A stretch of DNA of 61,987 nt from CAZAAW01 sp964483325 (lineage in GTDB: Bacteria; Pseudomonadota; Alphaproteobacteria; Rhizobiales; Kaistiaceae). Made by a program: the position numbers and the translations under genes. This document shows, piece after piece, positions 22,950-31,092 of this stretch (the stretch's first letter is position 1; every line of letters starts with the position of its first letter). The stretch lies in assembly GCA_964483325.1 (NCBI GenBank), contig CAZAAW010000014.1, positions 1-61,987 of the forward strand, read 5' to 3'. Under the pieces are notes generated by a model. The model saw nothing but the letters and a program-made list of their open reading frames with translations, had not been told where the DNA came from and did not search any database.

Positions 22950-24449
22950 CTATTCGGTGAACACGACCTGCCGCCGCCGCCCGAAGGCCGGCAGCAGGGC
23001 GACGAGGATGGCGACGGCCGCCACCAGCAGCAGCCCCAGCGAGATGGGCTCGCGGGCGAAGACCATCCAGTCGCCGCGCGACATCAGCAGGGCCCGCCGC
23101 ATGTTGTCCTCCAGCAGCGGCCCGAGCACGAAGGACAGCACAAGCGGCGCCGGCTCGAAGCCGAATTTCAGCAGCAGATAGCCGAAGACGCCGAAGATGG
23201 CGCTCAGCACGACGTCGAAGGGCTGGTTGCTGATGGAATAGATGCCGATGCAGCAGAAGAGGACGATCGCCGGAAACAGCAGCCGGTAGGGCACGCGCAG
23301 CACGCGCACCCAGATGCCGATCAGCGGCAGGTTGATCACCAGCAGCATGATGTTGCCGATCCACATCGACACGATCAGCCCCCAGAACAGGGCCGGCTGC
23401 TTGGCGATGATGTCGGGGCCGGGGACGATGTCGTGGATCATCATGGCGCCGACCATCAGCGCCAGGACGGCGTTGGACGGGATGCCGAGCGTCAGCAGCG
23501 GAATGAAGGAGGTCTGCGAGGCGGCGTTGTTGGCGCTTTCCGGTCCCGCCACGCCCTCGATGGCCCCGCGGCCGAAACGGGACGGGTCCTTCGCCACCTT
23601 CTTTTCCAGCATGTAGGAGGCATAGGCGCCGAGGATCGAGCCGCCGCCCGGCAGGATGCCGAGCAGCGATCCGACGACCGTGCCGCGGCCGATGGCCGGC
23701 GCCGCCTGCTTCAGGTCGCGCATCTTCGGCATCAGGCCGTCGATCGGCTTGTCGACGAGGTCGCGGCGCTGCCGGTCCTCCAGATTGCGCATGATCTCGC
23801 CGAAACCGAAAATGCCCATCGCCAGGACGACGAAATCGATGCCGTCCGACAGCTCGATGAAGCCGAAGGTGAGGCGCGCCTGGCCGGTCTCCAGATCCGA
23901 TCCGACGGAGGACAGGAGGAGGCCGAGGCCGATCATCAGGAAGGACTTGGCGAGCGAGCCGCTGCTGAGCACGATGGCGCAGACGAGGCCGAGCACCATC
24001 AGCGAGAAATACTCCGCCGGACCGAAGATCCGCACCAGCCCGGTGAGCGGCACCGCCACCAGCGCCAGCAGGAGAACGGCGGCCGTGCCGGCGACGAAGG
24101 AGCCGATGGCGGCGATCGCCAGGGCAGTGCCGGCCCGGCCCTGCCGCGCCATCTGGTGGCCGTCCAGCGTCGTCACCACGGAGGAGGCCTCGCCCGGCAG
24201 GTTGACGAGGATCGCCGTGGTCGAGCCGCCATACTGGGCGCCGTAATAGATGCCCGCCAGCATGATCAGCGCGCCGGTCGGATCGAGCCCGTAGGTCACC
24301 GGCAGCAGCATGGCGATCGTCGCCATCGGGCCGATGCCGGGGAGGACGCCGATCAGCGTGCCGAGAAGGGCGCCGACGAGACAGAGGCCGATATTGACCG
24401 GCGAAACGGCGACCGAGAAGCCGAGGGCGAGGTGGCTGAACAGGTCCAT
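22950..24449 (-). CDS. tctA: Tripartite tricarboxylate transporter, large permease TctA
   Basis: A 499-residue membrane protein with about 11-12 helices. The conserved TctA segments GVLPGIGPMATIAMLLP, LPGEASSVVTTLDGH, GILPGGGSILGAYASYMLEK and GPESANNAASQTSFIPLLTL are present. It forms the sodium- or proton-driven channel of a TTT transporter together with TctB (2-base gap upstream) and the periplasmic TctC encoded earlier in the operon. The operon's catabolic genes suggest a pyridine carboxylate or related acid as the solute. Confidence 0.95.
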   Translation of the reverse strand: MDLFSHLALGFSVAVSPVNIGLCLVGALLGTLIGVLPGIGPMATIAMLLPVTYGLDPTGALIMLAGIYYGAQYGGSTTAILVNLPGEASSVVTTLDGHQMARQGRAGTALAIAAIGSFVAGTAAVLLLALVAVPLTGLVRIFGPAEYFSLMVLGLVCAIVLSSGSLAKSFLMIGLGLLLSSVGSDLETGQARLTFGFIELSDGIDFVVLAMGIFGFGEIMRNLEDRQRRDLVDKPIDGLMPKMRDLKQAAPAIGRGTVVGSLLGILPGGGSILGAYASYMLEKKVAKDPSRFGRGAIEGVAGPESANNAASQTSFIPLLTLGIPSNAVLALMVGAMMIHDIVPGPDIIAKQPALFWGLIVSMWIGNIMLLVINLPLIGIWVRVLRVPYRLLFPAIVLFCCIGIYSISNQPFDVVLSAIFGVFGYLLLKFGFEPAPLVLSFVLGPLLEDNMRRALLMSRGDWMVFAREPISLGLLLVAAVAILVALLPAFGRRRQVVFTE

Positions 24450-24451
24450 CG

Positions 24452-24925
24452 TCAGAACGGCCAGATGGGGATCTGGAGGCGCAGGCCGAGGCCGAAAACG
24501 AGACCGGCGAAGGCGGTCATCGCCGCGGCGAAGAGGACCGCCTCGCGCGGCCTGACATCGGGGCTGGCGAAGGAGGCGATCAGCGTCGCGGCAAAGCTGG
24601 CGACAATGAGCCCGAGCGGCCGTGCCGCGAGGGCGAAGGCGATGACCGCCGCCGTGACATAGAACGGCGCCCGCAGGCTCAGCCGCTCCAGCACCGGCCC
24701 CTCGATGAGGATGCCGCGGGCGATGACGGCGACCGAGACGGCCGCCAGGAAGACGGCGAAGATCCGCGCCGTCGTGCCGGAGCCGAAATGGAAGCCCTGG
24801 ATCGCCGTCAGGTGCCGGACCATGATCCAGGCCACCGCCGCCACGGCGAGGATGGCGAGGCCGGACCAGAAATCCTGCGGGCTGCGGATGACGAAGCCGC
24901 GGCGGTGGAGCGGAGCCTGGCTCAC
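24452..24925 (-). CDS. tctB: Tripartite tricarboxylate transporter, small permease TctB
   Basis: A 157-residue protein with four predicted helices (FWSGLAILAVAAVAWIMV and three more). The GTG start at 24925 overlaps the ridA stop in a GTGA arrangement, indicating translational coupling; the longer in-frame upstream extension overlaps ridA and is rejected. TctB is the poorly conserved small subunit paired with TctA. Confidence 0.85.
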   Translation of the reverse strand: MSQAPLHRRGFVIRSPQDFWSGLAILAVAAVAWIMVRHLTAIQGFHFGSGTTARIFAVFLAAVSVAVIARGILIEGPVLERLSLRAPFYVTAAVIAFALAARPLGLIVASFAATLIASFASPDVRPREAVLFAAAMTAFAGLVFGLGLRLQIPIWPF

Positions 24926-25287
24926 GCCGCCGCTGCCTTCCGGCAGGCCGTCACCATGATCTCCACCAGATGGCGCGGCGACGTCATGTTCGCCTCGACG
25001 CAGGCGCGCGCCGGCGAGCTGTGCGGCGGCAGCCAGGCGGTCCACACGACGTTCATCGCGTCGCGGTCGCGGATGTCCTTGAGCCATATCTGCGCCTGCA
25101 GCAGGCAGGAGCGATCGGTGCCGGCAGCGGCGAGCGCCGCATCGATGCGCGCCAGCACCTGCTCGGTCTGGCCGGTCAGGTCGGCCGTCAGGTCCCTGGC
25201 CGTCATGCCGGCGATGAAGACGAGATCGCCGAACTGTACGATGGTCGCCGCCACGCCGTTGTCGTCGGTGCGGATGATGCTGCTCAC
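24922..25287 (-). CDS. RidA/YjgF family enamine/imine deaminase
   Basis: A 121-residue protein. The family core is VQFGDLVFIAGMTARDL near the N-terminus and the C-terminal block SSPARACVEANMTSPRHLVE, where the Arg of PARACVEA is the substrate-binding residue of active RidA proteins. The GTG at 25287 has GGGAGG about 8 bases upstream; an in-frame ATG at 25317 is the alternative. RidA relatives in catabolic operons hydrolyse enamine or amino-muconate-type intermediates. Here, between a formamidase-like hydrolase and a transporter, it may handle an amide or enamine from pyridine-ring cleavage. Confidence 0.88.
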   Translation of the reverse strand: MSSIIRTDDNGVAATIVQFGDLVFIAGMTARDLTADLTGQTEQVLARIDAALAAAGTDRSCLLQAQIWLKDIRDRDAMNVVWTAWLPPHSSPARACVEANMTSPRHLVEIMVTACRKAAAA

Positions 25288-25361
25288 TCCCCGTCCCTCC
25301 CCTTGTTCGGCATGCAATCCTCGTGCCCGCCGATGCTCTTACGTACCTGTCCGACGCCTCG

Positions 25362-26195
25362 TCATTGCAGGAGGTCCGCCGCCGCCCGCATCAGTTCGCC
25401 GTCGGCGCTGCGCAGCCGGTTCAGGACCCGGAAATGATCGGCGCCGGCGACCGGCACGAGCGGGCCGGGACAATGCGCCGCCGAGCGCATTTCATGCCAG
25501 TTGCGCGACTGGCGCTGCAGGTTCGGCAGCTCGCCGGTCCCATAGGCGACGGCGACGCGTTTCGGCGACGGCGCCAGCCGCATCGGCGACAGCGTCGCGA
25601 TCTCGTCGTCGGAAAGCTGCAGCGCGGCGTTGAGATATGTATCGCGCAGCGGCGCCAGCTCGAAGAGACCGGAGATGGCAAGGACCGCCGTGACGCTAGG
25701 ATGATCGGCATTCATCGCCGCGAGATGGCCGCCGGCCGACCAGCCGGAGAGGACGATCGGGCCGGCAATGCCATGCTCCGGCCCATGCGCCGCCAGCCAG
25801 TCGAGCGCCGCGCGCACTTCATCGACAATGGCGCCGAGGCGCGCCGCCGGGGCAAGCGTATAGCCCGGCAGCGCCGCCGACCAGCCGCGGGCGACGGCGC
25901 CGGCGGCGAAGATCGCATAGTCCTCGCGCCGGCCGTTCTGCCAATAGCCGCCATGAATGAAGACGAGGCAGGGCGCGCCGGGATCGGCGGCGGGGAAGAG
26001 GTCGAAGGCGCAGCGCTCGCCGGGCCCGTAGCGGATATCGAGCCCGGCCGGCCGCTGCGCCCGGAAAGCCGCCGAGGCGCTGTTGCGCTCGGCGATGATC
26101 TCGGCGCTGTCCGCAACGGACTTGGCATTGGCGAAGGCGGCGTCGCGCCCGGCCTGGTCCGTGCGCTCCCAGCCGGGTGGAAGGGGCTGGAACAT
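25362..26195 (-). CDS. Alpha/beta hydrolase, kynurenine-formamidase-like
   Basis: A 277-residue hydrolase. HGGYW at 81-85 forms the oxyanion hole and GWSAGG carries the nucleophile S153; the C-terminal histidine is probably in GADHFRVLNRL. This HGGxW pattern is typical of arylformamidases, which hydrolyse N-formyl amides. The operon also encodes a NicX-like dioxygenase whose known product is N-formylmaleamate, so this enzyme is a natural candidate for the deformylase step, replacing the NicD type of Pseudomonas. It starts 21 bases after the tctC stop. The reaction is inferred. Confidence 0.85.
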   Translation of the reverse strand: MFQPLPPGWERTDQAGRDAAFANAKSVADSAEIIAERNSASAAFRAQRPAGLDIRYGPGERCAFDLFPAADPGAPCLVFIHGGYWQNGRREDYAIFAAGAVARGWSAALPGYTLAPAARLGAIVDEVRAALDWLAAHGPEHGIAGPIVLSGWSAGGHLAAMNADHPSVTAVLAISGLFELAPLRDTYLNAALQLSDDEIATLSPMRLAPSPKRVAVAYGTGELPNLQRQSRNWHEMRSAAHCPGPLVPVAGADHFRVLNRLRSADGELMRAAADLLQ

Positions 26196-26216
26196 CCTCC
26201 GCGCCCCGCGGGCCGC

Positions 26217-27218
26217 CTACTCGATCACCAGCCCGATGCTCTTCACCACCTTGGCATAGGCCTCCTCATAGGCGGCAAGGCTGGCGCCGAACTCTTCCGG
26301 CGTGTTGGCGCCGAGCGTCAGGCCCCAGGTATCCTCGATCTGCCGCGCCACCTCGGGCGTCTTCAGCGCCGCGATAAAGGCGGCGCTCAGCGCCGCGACG
26401 ATCTCCGGCGGCGTTTCCTTGCGCACCACGACGCCGTACCAGACATCGGTCAGCGACACCGGAAAGCCGGCCTCCGCCATCGTCGGCACGTCCGGCAGGC
26501 GTGGCGAGCGGGCATCGGCGGCGACCGCGATGGCGGTCATCTCGCCCGACTGGATATGCGGCAGCACGTCGGTCTGGTTGAGGAAGACGAAATCGATGCG
26601 GCCGGCCAGGAGATCGGTGATCGCCGCCGGGCTGCTGGCATAGGGCACGTGCACGGCGTTGAAGCCGGCGAGGCTGCGGAACTCCTCCGCCAGGAGATGG
26701 TTCGACGTGCCGGCGCCGGGCGTGCCATAGGTGAGGCCGTTATCGCCGGATGCCTTGGCGGCCTCGATGAAGCCGGCCATGTCCTCCGCCAGCCCGGCCT
26801 TGGCCACCAGCACATGCGGCACCGAGGCGAGTTCCACCAGCGGCGCGAAGGCCTCCAGCGGCCTGTAGCGCAGGTTCGGCCGCACCGACGAGTTGATGAC
26901 GAAGGAATTGGCGACGACCAGCAGCGTCTGGCCGTCGGCTGGCGCCTGCAGCACGTTCTCGGTGGCGAGAACCGTGCCGCCGCCCGGCATGTTCTCGGCG
27001 ATGGTCGTGGCGCCGAGCTTCTCGCCGACCAGCGGGATGGCGAGGCGCACCATGGAATCCAGCGTGCTGCCCGGCCCGAACGGAATCACCACCCGGACCG
27101 GCCCGGAGAAAGACGGCTGGGCGCGCAGCGGACCGGCCGCCAGCAGCGCCGCCGCCGAGGCGGTCAGCGCGAGAAATTCACGGCGGGACTGGAATGCTCT
27201 GCGGGAAAAGTCGGTCAT
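26217..27218 (-). CDS. TTT transporter periplasmic binding protein (TctC/Bug family)
   Basis: A 333-residue Bug-type receptor. The signal peptide contains SRREFLALTASAAALLAAGP, which is Tat-like. The mature protein has the family phrases VRVVIPFGPGSTLDSMVRLA, AENMPGGG, YGTPGAGTSNHLLAEEF, VPYASSPAAITDLLAGRIDF and PRLPDVPTMAEAG. It captures a carboxylic acid and delivers it to TctAB. Encoded between the NicX-like dioxygenase and the hydrolase in one operon, so its ligand is probably the pathway substrate. Confidence 0.94.
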   Translation of the reverse strand: MTDFSRRAFQSRREFLALTASAAALLAAGPLRAQPSFSGPVRVVIPFGPGSTLDSMVRLAIPLVGEKLGATTIAENMPGGGTVLATENVLQAPADGQTLLVVANSFVINSSVRPNLRYRPLEAFAPLVELASVPHVLVAKAGLAEDMAGFIEAAKASGDNGLTYGTPGAGTSNHLLAEEFRSLAGFNAVHVPYASSPAAITDLLAGRIDFVFLNQTDVLPHIQSGEMTAIAVAADARSPRLPDVPTMAEAGFPVSLTDVWYGVVVRKETPPEIVAALSAAFIAALKTPEVARQIEDTWGLTLGANTPEEFGASLAAYEEAYAKVVKSIGLVIE

Positions 27219-27248
27219 GGTTCCCCCCTAGGGTTGCTGACACGCGGC

Positions 27249-28286
27249 TCAGGCAGGCTCTTCCACCAGGCGGCCGTCGCGGGTCACGGCGACGCCGTCG
27301 AGCGACACCGAGCAGCCGGCCATCGGGATGTCGACATGGCAGGGCGTGTGGTTGGAGCCGCCGCCCTCCCCGTTGGGACCGGTCGAGAACAGGAAATTGC
27401 CGGCGAAGGCGCGCGCATCCATGCCGATCGACTGCGCCTTGTCGCGCATCGCCAGCCCGCCCCAGCGCGCCTTGGGCTGCAGGCCCCAGCCGACATGCGA
27501 CACGGCATAGGCCTCCGGGTCGTCATAGCTCTCGATATGGCGGCGGAGATAGGCCGCCTCGAAGCCACCCTCGATCGAGCGGATGAAGCCGTCGCGGATT
27601 TCCAGCGTCACCGGCGAGGCGACATACATCTTCATCGGGAACAGCATGTCGCCGGCGTCGACGACGACGCGGCCATTGGCGGTGCCGTCGGCCGGCCAGG
27701 TCGAGATGAAGCCGCTCGGCCAGTGATCCCAGTGGCCAGGCTCGTCGGCATAGCCGTATTCGGGCAGCGTCGTGTAGGGACCGAGGCCGAGCACGAGATC
27801 GGTGCCCGCCTTCGACGTGACATGCATCTGCCGCGCGGCGCGCAGCATCGTGTCGGCCGCCATGACGCGGCGCTTGTCCTCCGGCGCCGGGATGATCTGT
27901 GCCAGGATTTCCGGCGGCTCCAGCACCATCAGCATGCGCGTGCCGGCGCGCAGGATCTCCAGCTGCTCGGGCGAATGCAGCAGCCCGACCAGGTCGATGA
28001 CCATGTCGGCCTGCTTCAGCGTCTCGACCGCCAGCCGGTTCTGGGCCAGCGGCGTGACGCCGGCCTGCGGCAGGCCGCCGCTGCCGCTGCGGCTCGGCGG
28101 CGCCGGCGGCAGGTCGAGGCGCATGACGGTGGCGCCGAGGCGGACCGAGGCGCGCATCGCCGCGTCGAGATTGAGGCGGTTGGTCGCCTCGCCCGTGAGA
28201 ACGATGACGTTCTCCCTGTCCACAACCTTCGACAGCCCCAGCACCTCGTGCCAGATGCCGACGCGGTGATCGTCGCTGACCGGCAT
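27249..28286 (-). CDS. nicX: 2,5-dihydroxypyridine 5,6-dioxygenase (NicX-like)
   Basis: A 345-residue protein closely resembling NicX of nicotinate degradation. Shared phrases are VLGLSKVV, LLHSPEQ, AGTRMLMVLEPPEILA, EDKRRVMAADTML, EYGYADEPGHWDHWPSGF, VSHVGWGLQP and NFLFSTGPN. H264, H317 and D319 correspond to the ferrous iron ligands reported for NicX. The enzyme opens 2,5-dihydroxypyridine with O2 to N-formylmaleamate. The ATG at 28286 has GGAGG 8 bases upstream. It is flanked by an FAD monooxygenase and TTT genes. A related hydroxypyridine substrate is possible. Confidence 0.88.
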   Translation of the reverse strand: MPVSDDHRVGIWHEVLGLSKVVDRENVIVLTGEATNRLNLDAAMRASVRLGATVMRLDLPPAPPSRSGSGGLPQAGVTPLAQNRLAVETLKQADMVIDLVGLLHSPEQLEILRAGTRMLMVLEPPEILAQIIPAPEDKRRVMAADTMLRAARQMHVTSKAGTDLVLGLGPYTTLPEYGYADEPGHWDHWPSGFISTWPADGTANGRVVVDAGDMLFPMKMYVASPVTLEIRDGFIRSIEGGFEAAYLRRHIESYDDPEAYAVSHVGWGLQPKARWGGLAMRDKAQSIGMDARAFAGNFLFSTGPNGEGGGSNHTPCHVDIPMAGCSVSLDGVAVTRDGRLVEEPA

Positions 28287-28326
28287 GTCTAAGCCTCCAC
28301 CTTTCCCGGCTGTCGGACGCAGTGCC

Positions 28327-29550
28327 TCATACTGGCACCTGCGTGACGTCGTAGCCGTAGAGCCATTCGTAATTCTGGGTGACCCGCTCGCGCGTGAACT
28401 CGGTCTCGACATAGCGCCGGGCGACCGCGGGGTCGGCGAGCGTCGCATTGTGGTAGCGGGCGGTATTGGCGGCCGAGCGGGTGACCATCAGGTTGGCGCG
28501 CTCGCGCCGCGCCGCCTCATAGCGCAGCAGCGCCTCGGCCGGGCTGTCGCCATAGGCTTCCAGCGCCCGCGCCAGCACGAAGCTGTCCTCCAGCGTCATG
28601 TTGGCGCCCTGGGCGAGGAAGGGCAGCGTCGGATGGGCCGCATCACCGAGAAGGGTGATCCGGCCCGTCGTCCAGCTCTCCAGCGGCTCGCGCACCAGCA
28701 GCGCCCATTTGAACGGCTCGATGACGCCGCGGATGAGGGCGTGGATATCCTCGTGCCAGGTGGCGAAGTCGTTGAGATATTCCTCGTGCGAGCCGCTCTC
28801 GGTCCACGATTCGACCTGCCAGTCGTCGCGTTCGATATAGGAGGCGATGTTCATCAGCTCGCCGCCGCGCAGCGGATAGTTGACGATGTGGCCGAACGGC
28901 CCGATCCAGTTCAGCGCGTCGGCGGTGCGCATGTGCTCCGGCACGCGCTCCATCGGCAGGACGCCGCGCCAGGCGAGGATGCCCGTGAAGCTCGGCCGGC
29001 CGTCGCCGATGAGACTGTCGCGAATGCGCGAATGCACCCCGTCGGCGGCGATCAGCACGGCGCCCTCGGCCGTCGTCCCGTCGGCGAGAGTGAGCGTCAC
29101 GCCGTCCTCCGACTGTGCCGCCGCGACGACCTCGCTGCCGAGCCGCAGGGCATCGGGATCGGTCTGCCGCAGCCCGTCCAACAGCGCCTGGAACAGATCG
29201 GCGCGGTGGATCGTCGAATAGGGATAGCCATACTGCTCGAGGATCTCCGGGCCGTTGAAATACTGCTCGAACATCTCGCCGGTGAGCCCCAGCCCGACGA
29301 TCTTACGGTCGGTCCGGCAGGCGGTGGCATTGATCGGCGCCTCGAGGCCGAGCTCGTAGAGGACGCGCATGCCGTTGGGGCTGATCTGGATGCCGGCCCC
29401 GACCTCGCGGATTTCCGGCGTCTTCTCGAAGATGCGGACATCGAAGCCGCGCCGCGCCAGGGCAAGGCCAGCGGAGATGCCTCCGATGCCGCCACCGGCG
29501 ATCAGCACGGGTCCCTGCAGGCCTGGCATCGGGCGTCGTCGACCTCGCAT
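28327..29550 (-). CDS. FAD-dependent monooxygenase, 6-hydroxynicotinate 3-monooxygenase/salicylate hydroxylase type
   Basis: A 407-residue group A hydroxylase. VLIAGGGIGGISAGLALARR is the FAD motif, EVGAGIQISPNGMRVL follows, and RITLLGDAAHPTLPFLAQG is the GD motif. The ATG at 29550 has GAGG 7 bases upstream; ATG 29529 is a shorter alternative. It is the first gene of the seven-gene operon and directly precedes the NicX-like dioxygenase. NicC-type enzymes make 2,5-dihydroxypyridine by decarboxylative hydroxylation, the NicX substrate, so this step is the likely role here. The exact substrate is inferred from context. Confidence 0.88.
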   Translation of the reverse strand: MRGRRRPMPGLQGPVLIAGGGIGGISAGLALARRGFDVRIFEKTPEIREVGAGIQISPNGMRVLYELGLEAPINATACRTDRKIVGLGLTGEMFEQYFNGPEILEQYGYPYSTIHRADLFQALLDGLRQTDPDALRLGSEVVAAAQSEDGVTLTLADGTTAEGAVLIAADGVHSRIRDSLIGDGRPSFTGILAWRGVLPMERVPEHMRTADALNWIGPFGHIVNYPLRGGELMNIASYIERDDWQVESWTESGSHEEYLNDFATWHEDIHALIRGVIEPFKWALLVREPLESWTTGRITLLGDAAHPTLPFLAQGANMTLEDSFVLARALEAYGDSPAEALLRYEAARRERANLMVTRSAANTARYHNATLADPAVARRYVETEFTRERVTQNYEWLYGYDVTQVPV

Positions 29551-29819
29551 GAAAGTGCCTCGCCGGCATCGGCGGCAGGCCATGGAGGAGCATGCTAGGC
29601 GGCGCCGTTCGCCGCGGACAAACGCCGAATCCTTGTCGGTTGATAAAGCGCCGTTGTGAATGCCAATGAGCCCATGGCCGCCGGCCGATTGATAGCGGCG
29701 GCTTGTGGCTTGATAGGCCTTTTCTAATTGAAGGCGGGGCTGCGGCAGGCATCATGGCCGGCAGGCGGAACGGCGAGGCTTCGGCCGGCCGGTTCCGCGC
29801 ACACCCGGAACCAGCACGC

Positions 29820-31010
29820 ATGAACGGCTCCAAGCATTCCATCATCGTCGGCGGCGGCATCGGCGGGCTGACGGCGGCGCTCTGCCTGCTCCACAAGGGC
29901 ATCGATGTCGACGTCTACGAACGCGCCCCGGTCATCACCGAGGTCGGCGCCGGCCTGCATCTCAGCCCCAACGGCACGCGCATCCTCTTCGCGCTCGGCC
30001 TCGGGGAAGCGCTGGAGCGCTGCTCCGAGCCGGTGCAGCAGAAGCGGCTCTATCTCTGGAACACCGGCCAGTCGTGGGAAATCCCCGACCAGGGCACCAG
30101 CGCCATCGAGCGCTACGGCGCGCCGTTCCTGCTGATCCACCGCGCCGACATGGTGACGATGCTCGCCGAGGCGGTGCGGGCGCTGAAGCCGGACGCCATC
30201 CACCTGGAAAGCAACGCCGTTGCGGTGGAACAGGACGAGACCGGCGTCCGGCTGGAGCTTGACGGCGGCGGCACCGCCACCGGCGACATCCTGGTCGGCG
30301 CCGACGGCATTCACTCCATCGTGCGGCGGACCCTGTTCGATGCCCCGGCGGCGACCTTCACCGGACAGGTGCGCTGGCGCGGGCTGATTCCGATGGAGCT
30401 GGTGCCGCCGGAGCTGCGCACCGTCTTCGGCAGCTGGACAGGCCCCGGCAGCAACATCACTGTCTATCCGGTGCGGCGCGGCCAGCTGATGAACCTGGTG
30501 GCGGGCTTTGCCGGCGACTGGCAGTCCGAATCCTGGACGGAGCGCGGCACCCATGCAGATTGCGCCGCCGCCTTTGCCGGCTGGCATCCGACCGCCCTCG
30601 ACTTCATCCGCAACGTGCCGGTGCCCTACAAATGGGGCATGTTCCTGCATCCGCCGATGGAGCGCTGGAGCCAGGGCCGTATCACCCTCCTCGGCGATGC
30701 CTGCCACCCGACGCTGCCGTCGCTCGGCCAGGGCGCCAACATGGCGATCGAGGACGGCTGGATCCTCGCCCGCTGCCTTGCCGACTGGGCCGATCCGGAG
30801 ACCGCCCTGCAGAAATACGAGACCGCCCGGGCCAGCCGCGCCGCCGCCATCGTCGACCAGTCCTGGCAGCAGGTGAAGCGCCGCGACGCCCCCGCCCTGG
30901 CGCAGCCGGAAAACGCCGAGGCCTATGTCCGCACGCTGTGGGACGACGCCAATATCAAGGACTGGTACGACTGGATCTACACCTACGACGCCGACGCGCA
31001 GGCGCTCTAG
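29820..31010 (+). CDS. FAD-dependent monooxygenase, second salicylate/hydroxynicotinate-type enzyme
   Basis: A 396-residue homologue of the divergent monooxygenase. IIVGGGIGGLTAALCLLHKG is the FAD motif, then EVGAGLHLSPNGTRIL, and RITLLGDACHPTLPSLGQG the GD motif. The longer open frame upstream was trimmed to the ATG at 29820 just before the Rossmann strand. Two related hydroxylases facing away from one 269-base control region suggests sequential hydroxylation of one ring, or a duplicated enzyme with a different substrate. A CoA-transferase gene follows. Confidence 0.88.
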   Translation: MNGSKHSIIVGGGIGGLTAALCLLHKGIDVDVYERAPVITEVGAGLHLSPNGTRILFALGLGEALERCSEPVQQKRLYLWNTGQSWEIPDQGTSAIERYGAPFLLIHRADMVTMLAEAVRALKPDAIHLESNAVAVEQDETGVRLELDGGGTATGDILVGADGIHSIVRRTLFDAPAATFTGQVRWRGLIPMELVPPELRTVFGSWTGPGSNITVYPVRRGQLMNLVAGFAGDWQSESWTERGTHADCAAAFAGWHPTALDFIRNVPVPYKWGMFLHPPMERWSQGRITLLGDACHPTLPSLGQGANMAIEDGWILARCLADWADPETALQKYETARASRAAAIVDQSWQQVKRRDAPALAQPENAEAYVRTLWDDANIKDWYDWIYTYDADAQAL

Positions 31011-31092
31011 GCGAAACGCAGATCACCTGCGCGCCGGCCGATATTGACGGATGGACCGCTGCCGCCGAGCCTTGCTCCTGATGGAGGACGCG

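Noticed and set aside
25323..28292. A 989-codon open frame on the plus strand
   Set aside because: Antisense to the hydrolase, TctC and NicX genes, Arg-rich, no domain. A GC artefact.
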